From positions 744,001 to 808,000 of the forward strand of contig NZ_CP165782.1 in the NCBI RefSeq assembly GCF_000513895.2: 64,000 bases of DNA, given 5' to 3'. Position numbers and translations under genes: made by a program. This stretch comes from Ensifer sp. WSM1721 (GTDB taxonomy: Bacteria > Pseudomonadota > Alphaproteobacteria > Rhizobiales > Rhizobiaceae). The notes under the pieces were generated by a model that saw only the letters and a program-made list of their open reading frames with translations, was not told the origin of the DNA and did not search any database. Positions 9,030-17,259 of this stretch are shown in pieces. Each line of letters opens with the position of its first letter. Position 1 is the first letter of the stretch.

Positions 9030-9045
9030 TTAGCGTAGCATTAAC
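9030..9045 (+). promoter_or_regulatory. CtrA-like box (TTAG-N7-TTAAC)
   Basis: TTAG at 9030-9033, seven bases, then TTAAC at 9041-9045; one base away from the TTAA-N7-TTAA consensus. It sits in the divergent gap between the DUF2336 gene and the SH3-domain gene. Confidence 0.35.
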
Positions 9046-9230
9046 TATGGACGTTGGGGCTTTATTCAGGCTTGCGTCATTCTCATGACGGGCAAGAAGG
9101 GCGACGTGAGGACGCCCGCTCAGCCATAAAAAGTCCACAAGCGCTTCCAATTGATCCCGCTGATGGTGAAGGACGACTCGCTTTCGCCGAAGAAGAGGCC
9201 GGTGCGGCCTTCCCATGGGAGATTTGATCT

Positions 9231-9872
9231 GTGAAGAAAATGTTGTTGCGGCTGGCGGCGGTAGGCGCCCTCCTTGCGATGCCCGCGCTTGCCTCGGCTG
9301 CTGAAGGCTTCGCGACTGCCAACGTCAATATGCGATCGGGCCCAAGCACCGGCTACCCGGCCGTGACCGTCATCCCCGCCGGAGAATCGGTGGAAATCCA
9401 AGGCTGCCTCGCCGACCGCCCCTGGTGTGATGTATCCTTTTACGGTGGTCGCGGCTGGGTCGCCGGACGGTACGTGCAGGCCGTCTATCGCAGCAACCGC
9501 GTCTATGTGGAACCGGAATATTATCGCCCGCTCGGCATACCGACGGTCGTTTTCGAGTTCGATCGTTATTGGGATCGTTACTACCGCGGACGCGACTTCT
9601 ATCGTCATCGCGACCGCTGGCGCGGCGACACCGATTGGATCGAGGAGCGCCGTGACCGCGACTGGGAACGCCGGCGTGAACGGAGCGAGTGGGAGCGCGC
9701 CCGCGAGCGAGAGCGGCGCGAGTGGGAGCATCGGCGCGACGATGATCAGTGGCGGCGACGCGTCGACGAAGACGATCTCAGCGAATGGGACGAGCCGCGC
9801 GGCGAGCGCCGTTACGCCCCGAGAAATGACACCGAATGTGCCCTTGGCGATTTCCGGTGTGAGGACGAATAG
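9231..9872 (+). CDS. Secreted SH3-domain protein with Arg/Glu/Trp-rich tail
   Basis: GTG at 9231 with GGGAG upstream gives 213 residues. A signal peptide ('LLRLAAVGALLAMPALASAA') leads into a bacterial SH3 domain ('ANVNMRSGPSTGYPAVTVIP', then 'CLADRPWCDVSFYGGRGWVAGRYV'). The C-terminal half is a highly charged Arg/Asp/Glu/Trp/Tyr-rich stretch, probably helical or disordered, ending in two Cys. SH3b domains of this class usually bind peptidoglycan or peptides in the periplasm. An ATG at 9240 is an alternative start. Confidence 0.85.
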   Translation: MKKMLLRLAAVGALLAMPALASAAEGFATANVNMRSGPSTGYPAVTVIPAGESVEIQGCLADRPWCDVSFYGGRGWVAGRYVQAVYRSNRVYVEPEYYRPLGIPTVVFEFDRYWDRYYRGRDFYRHRDRWRGDTDWIEERRDRDWERRRERSEWERARERERREWEHRRDDDQWRRRVDEDDLSEWDEPRGERRYAPRNDTECALGDFRCEDE

Positions 9873-10084
9873 AGCGGGAGGCGAAAACGCGGGCGGTTTT
9901 CCGCCAACGGTTCCGCCTTGACTATTCGGAAGAAAACAACCGACTTCTGCTCTGGTGCAACCCAGACGCATCGTGACTTGATGCGGGTGGCGCGCCGCTC
10001 CTTTTCCTCGACGATTGCGTCGTTCTCACCGGAACCAAATCCGATTTCGATGCGTTGAAACCGCGCAACGGAGGGAGCGAAAAC

Positions 10085-10369
10085 ATGGTAGAAAAGAAAT
10101 TGGCGACGGTTGACGTCGAAGCGGAGACCGAAAAACGGCCACCACCGACCCAAGCCGAACTGGAGATGCAGATTGCCGATCTCAGAGCCGAGATCAGCCG
10201 ACTGACGGAAACGGTCACGGCCATCGGCACCGGTGCCAAGGCGGTCGTGCAGGGGGAGGCGGAACTGATGACCGAGCGCGTGCGAGAGCGCGTTCGCGAA
10301 GATCCGATCTCGACACTGCTGACGGTCGCCGGAGTGTCTTTCCTCTTCGGGTTGCTTGCGAGACGCTAG
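10085..10369 (+). CDS. ElaB/YqjD-like (DUF883-type) membrane-anchored protein
   Basis: ATG 10085 has a strong GGAGGGAG Shine-Dalgarno. The 94-residue protein has a coiled-coil centre ('AELEMQIADLRAEISRLTETV') and a C-terminal membrane anchor ending in 'TLLTVAGVSFLFGLLARR', the layout of ElaB/YqjD proteins, which in E. coli tether ribosomes to the inner membrane in stationary phase. The resemblance is architectural, so the function is inferred. Confidence 0.75.
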   Translation: MVEKKLATVDVEAETEKRPPPTQAELEMQIADLRAEISRLTETVTAIGTGAKAVVQGEAELMTERVRERVREDPISTLLTVAGVSFLFGLLARR

Positions 10370-10695
10370 AACGGATCGATCCGACCAAAATCACCATGAT
10401 ACGGGAGTGAAGCGCACGAGGCGCGCGCTCGCGCAACTTGGATTTGCAGGAGGTTAATGCGCCGCGGTCCGGATTAAGAAAGGGTTAACCAGGCTGTGGC
10501 TCAATCGGGGCGAGCAGGCTATTATCGGCTTCGCATCTCGTGACCGAAACGAACGACATCCGGGAATCCGGAAGAAGGAGTGAGTGAGAAAGGCGCGTCT
10601 GTCCGGACGATGTCCCGGGAATGCGTCAGCCCGCAAGCGGGCAGGGTGAAATCTGTACGGTAGTTCATCCGTCTCATGGAAATATGGAGACGAGC
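10370..10695 (+). promoter_or_regulatory. Intergenic region with a perfect CtrA box
   Basis: 326 bp with no gene between the DUF883-type gene and a small conserved-looking gene. It contains TTAA-N7-TTAACC at 10474-10490, annotated separately, and an additional TTAA at 10454. Confidence 0.5.
10474..10490 (+). promoter_or_regulatory. Predicted CtrA-binding box TTAA-N7-TTAACC
   Basis: TTAA at 10474-10477, GAAAGGG (7 bases), then TTAACC at 10485-10490. This is an exact match to the full alphaproteobacterial CtrA consensus. It lies about 205 bp upstream of the small gene at 10696. Confidence 0.6.
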
Positions 10696-10866
10696 ATGGC
10701 AGACGTAATCAGAATGCAGGACCGCAAGCCCAAACGACCGCGAAGGCGTCCCGTCACGACGGGCGGCGCTAAAGTGTTGTTCTTCACCGGTATTCGTTAC
10801 GAACGCCTCGATGGCCGCGGGCCACAGCCCACCGCTCCGACGGGTAGGCAGGTCAAGAAGCAGTAA
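10696..10866 (+). CDS. Small basic protein of unknown function
   Basis: ATG 10696 gives 56 residues ('MADVIRMQDRKPKRPRRRP...'); an ATG at 10684 would add METS. It is very basic in the first half, then holds 'GGAKVLFFTGIRYERL' and a polar end. A GAGACGAG stretch just upstream can serve as Shine-Dalgarno. The composition is protein-like, and a similar short protein occurs, as far as I recall, in other rhizobia. Function unknown; a nucleic-acid-binding role is possible from charge only. Confidence 0.65.
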   Translation: MADVIRMQDRKPKRPRRRPVTTGGAKVLFFTGIRYERLDGRGPQPTAPTGRQVKKQ

Positions 10867-10948
10867 CCACTGCGCGGCCGGAGCTTGGCTGCACCTGCCG
10901 GGCTGTACCGGCGTTACCGATGCCCAACAAATCCCTCCTTCCCAGCCA

Positions 10949-11494
10949 TCATCTCTGAAAAGGCTCGCATCGCGAATCGGCGAGAAAGTTGCGGACCTGT
11001 GCGTCGAAGCTGTCGAGGGGCGCCAGTGCGCGAAGAACCGCATAGCCTTCCTCGTCCTTCATTTCAATCATGATTGATTGTGCCAGCGCCTCTGGCGGCG
11101 ATTTGCGCAGCTCGACGAGCTGGATCGGCGTGGCGACGACGAGATCGAGATTGCCGTTCACGGCCGTCTGATCGTTCATGCTGAAGACTTCGTTCGAGCC
11201 GCTGTCGAAGATCGAAAGCGACCAGAACGGCACGGCGCCGCGGGCAACGAGTCGGACCGGCGCTTCCGCCAGCGAGAAGCTGCAGGCGGCGGTGCGCAGA
11301 AAGGGATCCTTGTTGTCGAGCCCCGTCGCGCCCGGTTCCGTAGTCAAGAGGAAGAAGCTGTCCATTTCCAGCAGGCCGAGCACCCGTGTATAGGCGTCCC
11401 GGCCCGTAAACTGCGGCAGTGCGAGCACGATGACGATGTGCAGAAGCGCGGCGCCGGCCAAGCCGACGAGAATGGCGAATAGGACGCTACGCAT
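10949..11494 (-). CDS. DUF1254-like membrane protein
   Basis: Start at ATG 11494 ('MRSVLFAILVGLAG') gives 181 residues and an 8-base overlap with the upstream DUF1214 gene. One N-terminal membrane helix is followed by a periplasmic domain with the DUF1254-type pattern 'DPFLRTAACSFSLAEAPVRL' and 'PFWSLSIFDSGSNEVFSMND'. DUF1254 and DUF1214 are often fused in other bacteria; here they are two coupled genes. Function unknown, presumably in the envelope, next to a penicillin-binding protein gene. Confidence 0.8.
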   Translation of the reverse strand: MRSVLFAILVGLAGAALLHIVIVLALPQFTGRDAYTRVLGLLEMDSFFLLTTEPGATGLDNKDPFLRTAACSFSLAEAPVRLVARGAVPFWSLSIFDSGSNEVFSMNDQTAVNGNLDLVVATPIQLVELRKSPPEALAQSIMIEMKDEEGYAVLRALAPLDSFDAQVRNFLADSRCEPFQR

Positions 11495-12074
11495 CTCCGC
11501 ACCCGGTCTTGACGATATTCGGCATGGCAAGGTCGATCAGCCCGGAAGAGCCGGCCGTCGGCGTGTCGAGCAACGTTAGTACGAGCTGGAAGTTGCCCCT
11601 GTGACGGATGGCGAGCCAGTTGCCGGGCTGGGCGGCAGGGGAGGCGTGAATGACGAAGCGACTGTCCGAGCCACGAAGCACCGTCCAGGAATTGATCGCC
11701 GATGGCACCTCCGGTCCCGGCCGCAGCGTGGCCCCATCGGAGGTCGTCGCGTAAAGGGTCCAGAAGCGTGCCGGCGGCGTGATGCCCGAGATGTCGTAGG
11801 AACAGGCGGCCGAGAGGCGCGCGCCACTGTCGTCCGTTGCGGCCGTGAACATCAGCCCCTCGGCGCCGCCGTAAAGCAATTCGCCGGCGCGGGCACGGTG
11901 CGCTTTGGCGTAGGGGTCGGCCGTGACGGTCTGCGCCTCGGGGAAGGCAACCCACGGACCGATCGCGATCGACCCGAAGCCGACGGTCGCTTGCAGAGCC
12001 CATAGGGCCGAAGCAATCCCGCCGGCGAACGCGACAATGAGGGCAAGGGCGACGAGGAGGGGAACTCGGAACAA
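11487..12074 (-). CDS. DUF1214 domain membrane protein
   Basis: A 195-residue protein with one N-terminal membrane helix ('LLVALALIVAFAGGIASALWAL') and a DUF1214-type domain: 'PPARFWTLYATTSDGATL', then the C-terminal 'GNWLAIRHRGNFQLVLTLLD'. It is coupled to the DUF1254-like gene by an overlap and lies 96 bp downstream of the class A PBP gene on the same strand, so the three may be co-transcribed. No enzymatic residue is recognisable. Confidence 0.82.
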   Translation of the reverse strand: MFRVPLLVALALIVAFAGGIASALWALQATVGFGSIAIGPWVAFPEAQTVTADPYAKAHRARAGELLYGGAEGLMFTAATDDSGARLSAACSYDISGITPPARFWTLYATTSDGATLRPGPEVPSAINSWTVLRGSDSRFVIHASPAAQPGNWLAIRHRGNFQLVLTLLDTPTAGSSGLIDLAMPNIVKTGCGDA

Positions 12075-12170
12075 GAGGTGGCTCTATCGAATGAGGTGTC
12101 GTTTACCCTGCTGGCGCTCGGGCGGCGTCACTTGGTTCGGGGCTCAGAGAACGGATTTCCGGCTGTGAAG

Positions 12171-14408
12171 TCAATTGTTTGTCGTGTTTGTCCTGAAGCG
12201 AGCCGCCGTATCCTCGTCCGGCGCTTCGAGCACGGCCACCTTGCCGCCGGTCTTTTCGCGCGCCTTCAGCGGCGGGACGTTCTCGAACGTGTCTTCGATC
12301 TTTTTCAACAGCCGAGTGACCTCGGCGGACAGCGATCGCGGACGCACGAGCGGTGGCAGGGCGTTCTCGTCCGGCTTGGCCGCGACTGCCGGCTGCTCTT
12401 TCGATTTCTCGGGAGGCGGGATTTCGATGCCGGGAATCGGGCGGTGTTCGATGCCTTGCTCGGCATAGTCCATCAGCCGCTTGAAGGTCATGGCAGGCAG
12501 GGAGCCGCCGGTCATCTCGTCGGTGGAGGTGTAGTCGTCGTTGCCGAACCAGACGGCCGTCGTGTAGTCGCCCGTGAAGCCGACGAACCAGGCGTCGCGA
12601 TAGGCTTGTGTCGTCCCCGTCTTGCCGCCCGTGATGACGCCATTGTCGAGGGCTGCCCGCCGCGCGGTGCCGATAACAGGGATCTGCGTCAGGATGCGGT
12701 TCATCGAGGCGACGGCCTGCTCGCTCAACACCCGCTGTGCCGGCGGCGCGTCGCGAGAAAAGTCGTACAGGATGTCGCCGTCGTAGTTGAGAATCTGGCT
12801 GATGCCGTGGCGTCGCGACTGGAAACCGCCCGCGGGGAAGACCGCGTAGGCCGTCGCCTGATCGAGCACGGTGACTTCCGAAGTGCCGAGCGGCATGGTC
12901 TTGTCCGTGCGGATTGGCGTCTCGACACCCATCCGTTTAGCCGTTTGCGCGATGACGTCGGTGCCGAGCTTGTCCTTGGCGAGGCGGACGGGAATCGTGT
13001 TGATCGATCTTGCGAGCGCGTTCATCAGCGTCACCCGGCCCGAATAGCTGCGCCCATAGTTCTGCGGCGACCAGCCGCGCCAGGTGATCGGCGCGTCGAC
13101 GACGACCGTCTCCGGCGTCATGCCTTTTTCCATTGCGGCAGCATAGGTGTAGACCTTGAAGGACGAGCCCGGCTGGCGGAGCGCGCGGGTGGCGCGGTTG
13201 AACTGGCTTTCGCCATAGTCGCGGCCGCCGACCATGGCGCGCACGGCGCCGCCGTTCTCGATCATGACGAGGGCGCCCTGCTTCACCTTGTAGCTTTCGC
13301 CATATTGCCTGAGGCCCGACTCGACCGCTTCTTCAGCCGCCTGCTGCAGCCCCATGTCGATCGTCGTGCGTACGATCAGCGAATGCTGGGCGAAGGGGGC
13401 AGCAATGCGCTGGACCTCTTCGAAGGCCCAGTCGAGGAAGAAGTCCGGCGCCTTCACCTGGGCGCGGTCAATGACGGTCGCCGGGTTGAGGCGGGCGGCG
13501 ATCACCTGGCCCTCGGTCATCAGCCCGCCCTGGACCATGTTGGTCAGCACTTCGTTGGCCCGGGCGCGCGCCGCCGGCAGGTTGACGTGCGGAGCGTAGC
13601 GCGCCGGGGCCTTGAAGAGACCGGCGAGCATGGCGGACTCGGCAAGATTGATATCCGTGATCGCCTTGCCGAAGTAGAACTGCGCGGCGGCCGCCGCCCC
13701 GAAAGTGCCGCCGCCCATATAGGCGCGGTCGAGGTAGAGGCGGAGGGTTTCCTTCTTGGAGAGATTGGATTCGAGCCAGACGGCGAGGAAGGCTTCCTTG
13801 ATCTTGCGCTCGATCGTCCGCTCGTTGGTGAGGAACAAGTTCTTCGCAAGCTGCTGCGTCAGCGTCGAGCCGCCTTGGACCACACCGCCGGCACGAGCGT
13901 TCTCGGTCATCGCGCGCGCGAGGCCGAGGAAGTCTATGCCCCAATGGTCGAAGAACCGCCGATCCTCGGTCGCAAGAACTGCCTTGATGAGATGATCCGG
14001 CAGCTCGTCGATAGGGACCGAATCCTCGTGGATGATACCGCGGTGGCCGATCTCATTGCCGTAGCGGTCAAGGAAGGTGACGGCGAAGTCGCTCTGTGCG
14101 CGCCAGTTGCCCTTGGTCTCCTCGAAGGCCGGCAAGGCCAAGGCGAGCATCAGCACCGAGCCGGCGGTGCCCCAGGTCATGCCCTCGCCGAGCACTTCGA
14201 AAAGCGCCCTCTTCCAGCCGCGCACGCGAAAGCGGCGGAAGAAGATGGTCGTATCCTCCCACCATTCGGCAAGCCGGAACCCGGCGTTCCATACCGTCGA
14301 ATCGATCCAGGAATCGATCCGAAGAAAGATGTGTCGCCTCTTCGGCCGGTTGTCCTCTTTCTTCGGTTCCTGCACGGCTTTCACGTCCCAGAAGGTTTCT
14401 TGCACCAC
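12171..14408 (-). CDS. Class A penicillin-binding protein (bifunctional transglycosylase/transpeptidase)
   Basis: A 745-residue PBP1a-type protein. The cytoplasmic N-terminus is followed by a membrane helix (about residues 75-95). The GT51 glycosyltransferase has 'ATEDRRFFDHWGID' (catalytic Glu148) and 'GGSTLTQQLAKN'. The transpeptidase has Ser415-Ser-Phe-Lys418, Ser468-Ile-Asn470 and Lys596-Thr-Gly-Thr. All three penicillin-binding motifs and both GT motifs are intact. It polymerises lipid II and cross-links the peptides in the periplasm. It lacks the long OB/ODD insert of E. coli PBP1a, so it is nearer the shorter rhizobial homologues. An 811-codon open frame on the opposite strand is a shadow. 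Confidence 0.95.
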   Translation of the reverse strand: MVQETFWDVKAVQEPKKEDNRPKRRHIFLRIDSWIDSTVWNAGFRLAEWWEDTTIFFRRFRVRGWKRALFEVLGEGMTWGTAGSVLMLALALPAFEETKGNWRAQSDFAVTFLDRYGNEIGHRGIIHEDSVPIDELPDHLIKAVLATEDRRFFDHWGIDFLGLARAMTENARAGGVVQGGSTLTQQLAKNLFLTNERTIERKIKEAFLAVWLESNLSKKETLRLYLDRAYMGGGTFGAAAAAQFYFGKAITDINLAESAMLAGLFKAPARYAPHVNLPAARARANEVLTNMVQGGLMTEGQVIAARLNPATVIDRAQVKAPDFFLDWAFEEVQRIAAPFAQHSLIVRTTIDMGLQQAAEEAVESGLRQYGESYKVKQGALVMIENGGAVRAMVGGRDYGESQFNRATRALRQPGSSFKVYTYAAAMEKGMTPETVVVDAPITWRGWSPQNYGRSYSGRVTLMNALARSINTIPVRLAKDKLGTDVIAQTAKRMGVETPIRTDKTMPLGTSEVTVLDQATAYAVFPAGGFQSRRHGISQILNYDGDILYDFSRDAPPAQRVLSEQAVASMNRILTQIPVIGTARRAALDNGVITGGKTGTTQAYRDAWFVGFTGDYTTAVWFGNDDYTSTDEMTGGSLPAMTFKRLMDYAEQGIEHRPIPGIEIPPPEKSKEQPAVAAKPDENALPPLVRPRSLSAEVTRLLKKIEDTFENVPPLKAREKTGGKVAVLEAPDEDTAARFRTNTTNN

Positions 14409-14528
14409 GACAATATTTGCACGGCGCGAAAATCCAATCTACTTGCATATCGCGCTATCGGCCTTAAAAAACCGGCAATTTTCTGCGAATTTTCCACGTT
14501 GGCGTGGAACTGACGAAAGTGTGACGTA

Positions 14529-14996
14529 ATGGGCGAAATGCCTTTCTGGAAGACGAAGAGTCTCGAAGAGATGACGACGGCCGAGTGGGAGAGTATCTGC
14601 GACGGCTGCGGGCTCTGTTGTCTCAACAAGCTCGAGGATTGGGATACGGGCGAGATCGCCTGGACCTCGATCCGCTGCACGCTGCTGGACGGCAAAAGCT
14701 GTCGCTGCAAGGACTATGACAATCGCCGGGCGACGGTGCCGGATTGCATTCAACTGACGCCGGAGGTGGTGCACGAGATCACTTGGCTGCCGCCGACCTG
14801 CGGCTACCGCCTCCTCGCCGAGGGCAGGGACCTCTATTGGTGGCATCCGCTCGTCTCCGGCGACCCGGAGACCGTGCATGCGGCGGGCATATCGGTGCGC
14901 GGGCGCACCGTCGCCGAAGACGGCATCGATATCGAAGACTATGAGGACTATCTGGTGACTTGGCCGCTGGAGGTGGGCAGGGAGCCGGCGGAGTAA
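14529..14996 (+). CDS. YcgN/UPF0260 family cysteine-cluster protein
   Basis: A 155-residue protein beginning '[20 protein letters not shown]', matching the YcgN/UPF0260 start. It has the family Cys cluster '[11 protein letters not shown]' near residue 25 and further Cys at 'IRCTLL', 'KSCRCKDY', 'VPDCIQL' and 'PPTCGY', a putative zinc- or iron-chelating CxxCxxCC fold. The biochemical function is not established. It stands alone. Confidence 0.9.
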   Translation: MGEMPFWKTKSLEEMTTAEWESICDGCGLCCLNKLEDWDTGEIAWTSIRCTLLDGKSCRCKDYDNRRATVPDCIQLTPEVVHEITWLPPTCGYRLLAEGRDLYWWHPLVSGDPETVHAAGISVRGRTVAEDGIDIEDYEDYLVTWPLEVGREPAE

Positions 14997-15017
14997 CGTT
15001 CGCGGGCGGACGGTCCG

Positions 15018-15353
15018 TCAATGACGGCCGTTCTTCTTCACGAGGCTCTTGGGGGCGACGTTGCGCCAGGCGGTTTCCATGGACTGGCGAACCAACTCCT
15101 CATCAACGCCGACAAAATAGAGAGAGGTCCAGCCGCGTGCGCCCCAGCCGCCGGGAACGGCGGCACAGGCGCCAGGCTCCATCTCGAGTAACATACGCTG
15201 CTGGTCGGGCGTGAACTTGAACACCGCCCGGCCGGCCTCGGGTAGGGTCATGAAGATGCGGTTGCCCACACGGAAGTCCCGCGTTCCGAAATGGGCATTC
15301 TCCTGAGTCCCGGGGAGGCTCAGCGCCAGCTTTTCGATCTCTTCGCTTAGCAT
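15018..15353 (-). CDS. MmcQ/YjbR family protein
   Basis: Start ATG 15353 gives 111 residues, the typical MmcQ/YjbR (DUF419) length. Characteristic segments are 'LALSLPGTQENAHFGTRDFRVGN' (given in part), 'RAVFKFTPDQQRML', 'GWGARGWTSLYF' and the C-terminal 'ESAWR'-like 'METAWRNVAPKSL'. The fold is a double-stranded DNA-binding-like domain of unknown role. The open frame extends further upstream through a RIME1 element, but that part is not coding. Confidence 0.88.
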   Translation of the reverse strand: MLSEEIEKLALSLPGTQENAHFGTRDFRVGNRIFMTLPEAGRAVFKFTPDQQRMLLEMEPGACAAVPGGWGARGWTSLYFVGVDEELVRQSMETAWRNVAPKSLVKKNGRH

Positions 15354-15433
15354 CGGAAGAGAGTAGCACGGAATTGCCGATTGGCAAAAAGCCTTGCGGC
15401 CGCCCCGGTGCCGCGGCCCGCAGGACTTGCGTT

Positions 15434-15537
15434 CTACAGCGCCGCGTGTCCTGTCAGACACGCAAAGGTCGTCGTGGCACTTTGAATTGCTGCATGTTCT
15501 CATCCTTAAATCGGCAGGATTTAAGGAAAGATGCAGT
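15434..15537 (+). repeat. RIME1 element copy 1
   Basis: 104 bp made of two imperfect palindromes. The first pairs CTACAGCG... with ...CGTCGTGG around GTGTC-CTGTCA-GACAC; the second is CTGCATGTTC...GAAAGATGCAG around an interrupted TCCTTAAAT/ATTTAAGGA. It matches the other RIME1 copies in the window, but with more substitutions. Confidence 0.85.
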
Positions 15538-15576
15538 GGCGATGGGCGCCCCTGACGGGTGCTCGTGAACGGAGAG

Positions 15577-15717
15577 TTATTCTGCAGGCGGAACGGGCTT
15601 TTGTGCAGCTTCGCCAGCCGTGCGCATTTCGCGCCACTCATTCTCGAAACGATCGAGCAGCGACTGCGGAACCCTGGATTGCGGCGATACGGGCGGCTTG
15701 TTCGCGAGTGTCTGCAT
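15577..15717 (-). CDS. 46-residue hypothetical protein with strong ribosome binding site
   Basis: ATG at 15717 is preceded by AGGAGGACCGG, a near-perfect Shine-Dalgarno at normal spacing. The peptide starts 'MQTLANKPPVSPQSRVPQSL', continues 'LDRFENEWREMRTAGEAAQK' and ends in 'PVPPAE'. The codons are GC-rich at third positions, like real genes of this genome. The amphipathic helical middle and Pro-rich ends give no family. A 17-bp perfect palindrome lies about 70 bp upstream (15787-15803). Convincing as a translated gene, unknown in function. Confidence 0.65.
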   Translation of the reverse strand: MQTLANKPPVSPQSRVPQSLLDRFENEWREMRTAGEAAQKPVPPAE

Positions 15718-16293
15718 CCGGTCCTCCTAAGCAAGACGTTGAACGTGCAGGACCGTTTCACATCACAAAGGCTTTGTAAATCAGTGGTTTAAATCATTTA
15801 AACGATTGAAGAATATTTTAATCGATTAATTTTCTGCCATCCACAGCGTACATCGGAGCAGTCGGAGGCCTCATGTCCGGCATACAACCTCGATCGCAGA
15901 GCAAAGCATCTTTGCTTGCGGCCAGAACCGCATTCCTCACTCAAGCGCCCGATTCGATTTCTGAAGCAGCGGATTCGATCTTTGAAAACGCGCGGCTAAG
16001 CGACTCGAAGGATTCGCGAATTTGCAGGTTGCTGAAACTGGGGCATTGTCCTTTTAAGGTCGAACGATCCGCCGACTGGGCCTCGAGCTTGCTGCAGCGG
16101 GGGCGAATCCATCGTCCAGTCACGTGAAGCTCCCTCCTTCACACCGCCTGCAATCTCTGGTCGCTTTTCGCCGAAATGGAGGACAATCGATTCACCTCGG
16201 CCCACGCGGTTGTGCGGGCCGACATTCATTTGCCATTCAGCCTGTATCGGTTAATGATTTTGCCATAGTGCTTCCCAAGTCGAAAGTGCGTTC
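15718..16293. promoter_or_regulatory. 576-bp gap without a supported gene
   Basis: The left part (15770-15835) is the most AT-rich stretch of this neighbourhood and holds the perfect palindrome GTTTAAATCATTTAAAC at 15787-15803, followed by a CGATT...AATCG dyad. The rest has only weak open frames of unusual composition, none with a Shine-Dalgarno. The right end presumably carries the feuN promoter. Confidence 0.5.
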
Positions 16294-16545
16294 ATGTCTT
16301 CACCATTGACCATAGCCGCGCTCGCCGCAGGCCTCGCGGGCTTCTCTCCGCCCGCCCTCAACGTGCCTCCGGTTGTCATCCGTGCGGCTGGTGACTGCAG
16401 CGCTGCCGCCGCCCAGGTCGTGGCGGAAACGGGCGGCGAGTTGCTTTCCGCCCGGCCGACGGGCGATGGTCAGTGCGTTATAACCGTGCTAATCCCGGGC
16501 AATGGCGGGCGGCCGAAGAAGGTGACGGTGAAGGTGCCGATGTAG
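16294..16545 (+). CDS. feuN: FeuN-like small periplasmic modulator of the FeuPQ system
   Basis: An 83-residue protein with a signal-like hydrophobic N-terminus ('MSSPLTIAALAAGLAGFSPP') and a small domain with two Cys ('GDCSAAAAQVV' and 'GDGQCVITVLIPG') that could form a disulfide, ending in basic 'RPKKVTVKVPM'. It sits 42 bp upstream of feuP. In S. meliloti a small periplasmic protein, FeuN, encoded at this place restrains FeuQ signalling. Size, signal peptide and position all agree, so the assignment is by synteny and character rather than alignment. Confidence 0.8.
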   Translation: MSSPLTIAALAAGLAGFSPPALNVPPVVIRAAGDCSAAAAQVVAETGGELLSARPTGDGQCVITVLIPGNGGRPKKVTVKVPM

Positions 16546-16587
16546 GCCGCTCAATGTGGCCCATCAGCGAAGGGACGTAAACGAGAG

Positions 16588-17259
16588 ATGCGCATTCTCA
16601 TAGTCGAGGACGACGCCAATCTGAACAGGCAATTGGCCGAGGCGTTGAAGGAAGCCGGTTACGTCGTCGATCAGGCCTTCGACGGCGAGGAAGGTCATTA
16701 CCTCGGCGATGCGGAGCCTTACGACGCGGTGGTGCTCGATATCGGCCTTCCCGAAATGGACGGGATTACCGTGCTCGAGAAGTGGCGTGCCGACGGCAAG
16801 ACCATGCCGGTCTTGATCCTGACGGCACGCGACCGCTGGAGCGACAAGGTGGCCGGCATCGACGCCGGTGCCGATGACTATGTGGCCAAGCCCTTCCATG
16901 TCGAGGAGGTGCTCGCCCGTATCCGGGCGCTGATCCGTCGCGCGGCGGGGCATGCAAGCTCGGAGATCGTCTGCGGACCGGTGCGGCTCGATACCAAGGG
17001 CTCCAAGGCAACCGTCGGTGGCGTAGCGCTGAAGCTCACCTCGCACGAATTCCGCCTGCTCTCCTATCTCATGCACCACATGGGGCAGGTGGTTTCGCGC
17101 ACGGAACTGGTCGAACATATGTATGATCAGGATTTCGATCGCGATTCCAACACGATTGAGGTTTTCATCGGCCGGCTCCGCAAGAAGATCGGCAACGACC
17201 TGATCGAAACGGTGCGCGGCCTCGGATATCGGATGCAAGCACCCGGCAATGGCCATTAG
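16588..17259 (+). CDS. feuP: Two-component response regulator FeuP (OmpR/PhoP family)
   Basis: 223 residues: a receiver domain with acidic pocket Asp8/Asp9, phospho-acceptor Asp51 ('VVLDIGLPEMDG'), Thr/Lys switch residues ('LTARD', 'VAKPFH'), then a winged-helix DNA-binding domain ('LTSHEFRLLSYLMHHMGQVV', 'IEVFIGRLRKKIG'). GAGAG before the ATG serves as Shine-Dalgarno. In S. meliloti FeuP activates ndvA, the cyclic beta-glucan exporter, and is needed for osmoadaptation and symbiosis. Its end overlaps feuQ by 11 bases. Confidence 0.92.
   Translation: MRILIVEDDANLNRQLAEALKEAGYVVDQAFDGEEGHYLGDAEPYDAVVLDIGLPEMDGITVLEKWRADGKTMPVLILTARDRWSDKVAGIDAGADDYVAKPFHVEEVLARIRALIRRAAGHASSEIVCGPVRLDTKGSKATVGGVALKLTSHEFRLLSYLMHHMGQVVSRTELVEHMYDQDFDRDSNTIEVFIGRLRKKIGNDLIETVRGLGYRMQAPGNGH

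Noticed and set aside
12078..14513. 811-codon open frame on the plus strand
   Set aside because: It lies exactly opposite the penicillin-binding protein gene, whose GT51 and transpeptidase motifs are all intact. The antisense product is His/Arg/Asp-rich without domains; it is a codon-bias shadow of a GC-rich gene.
15873..16127. 84-codon open frame before feuN
   Set aside because: No Shine-Dalgarno, odd composition with many Ser/Asp and no family; the region is more likely regulatory.
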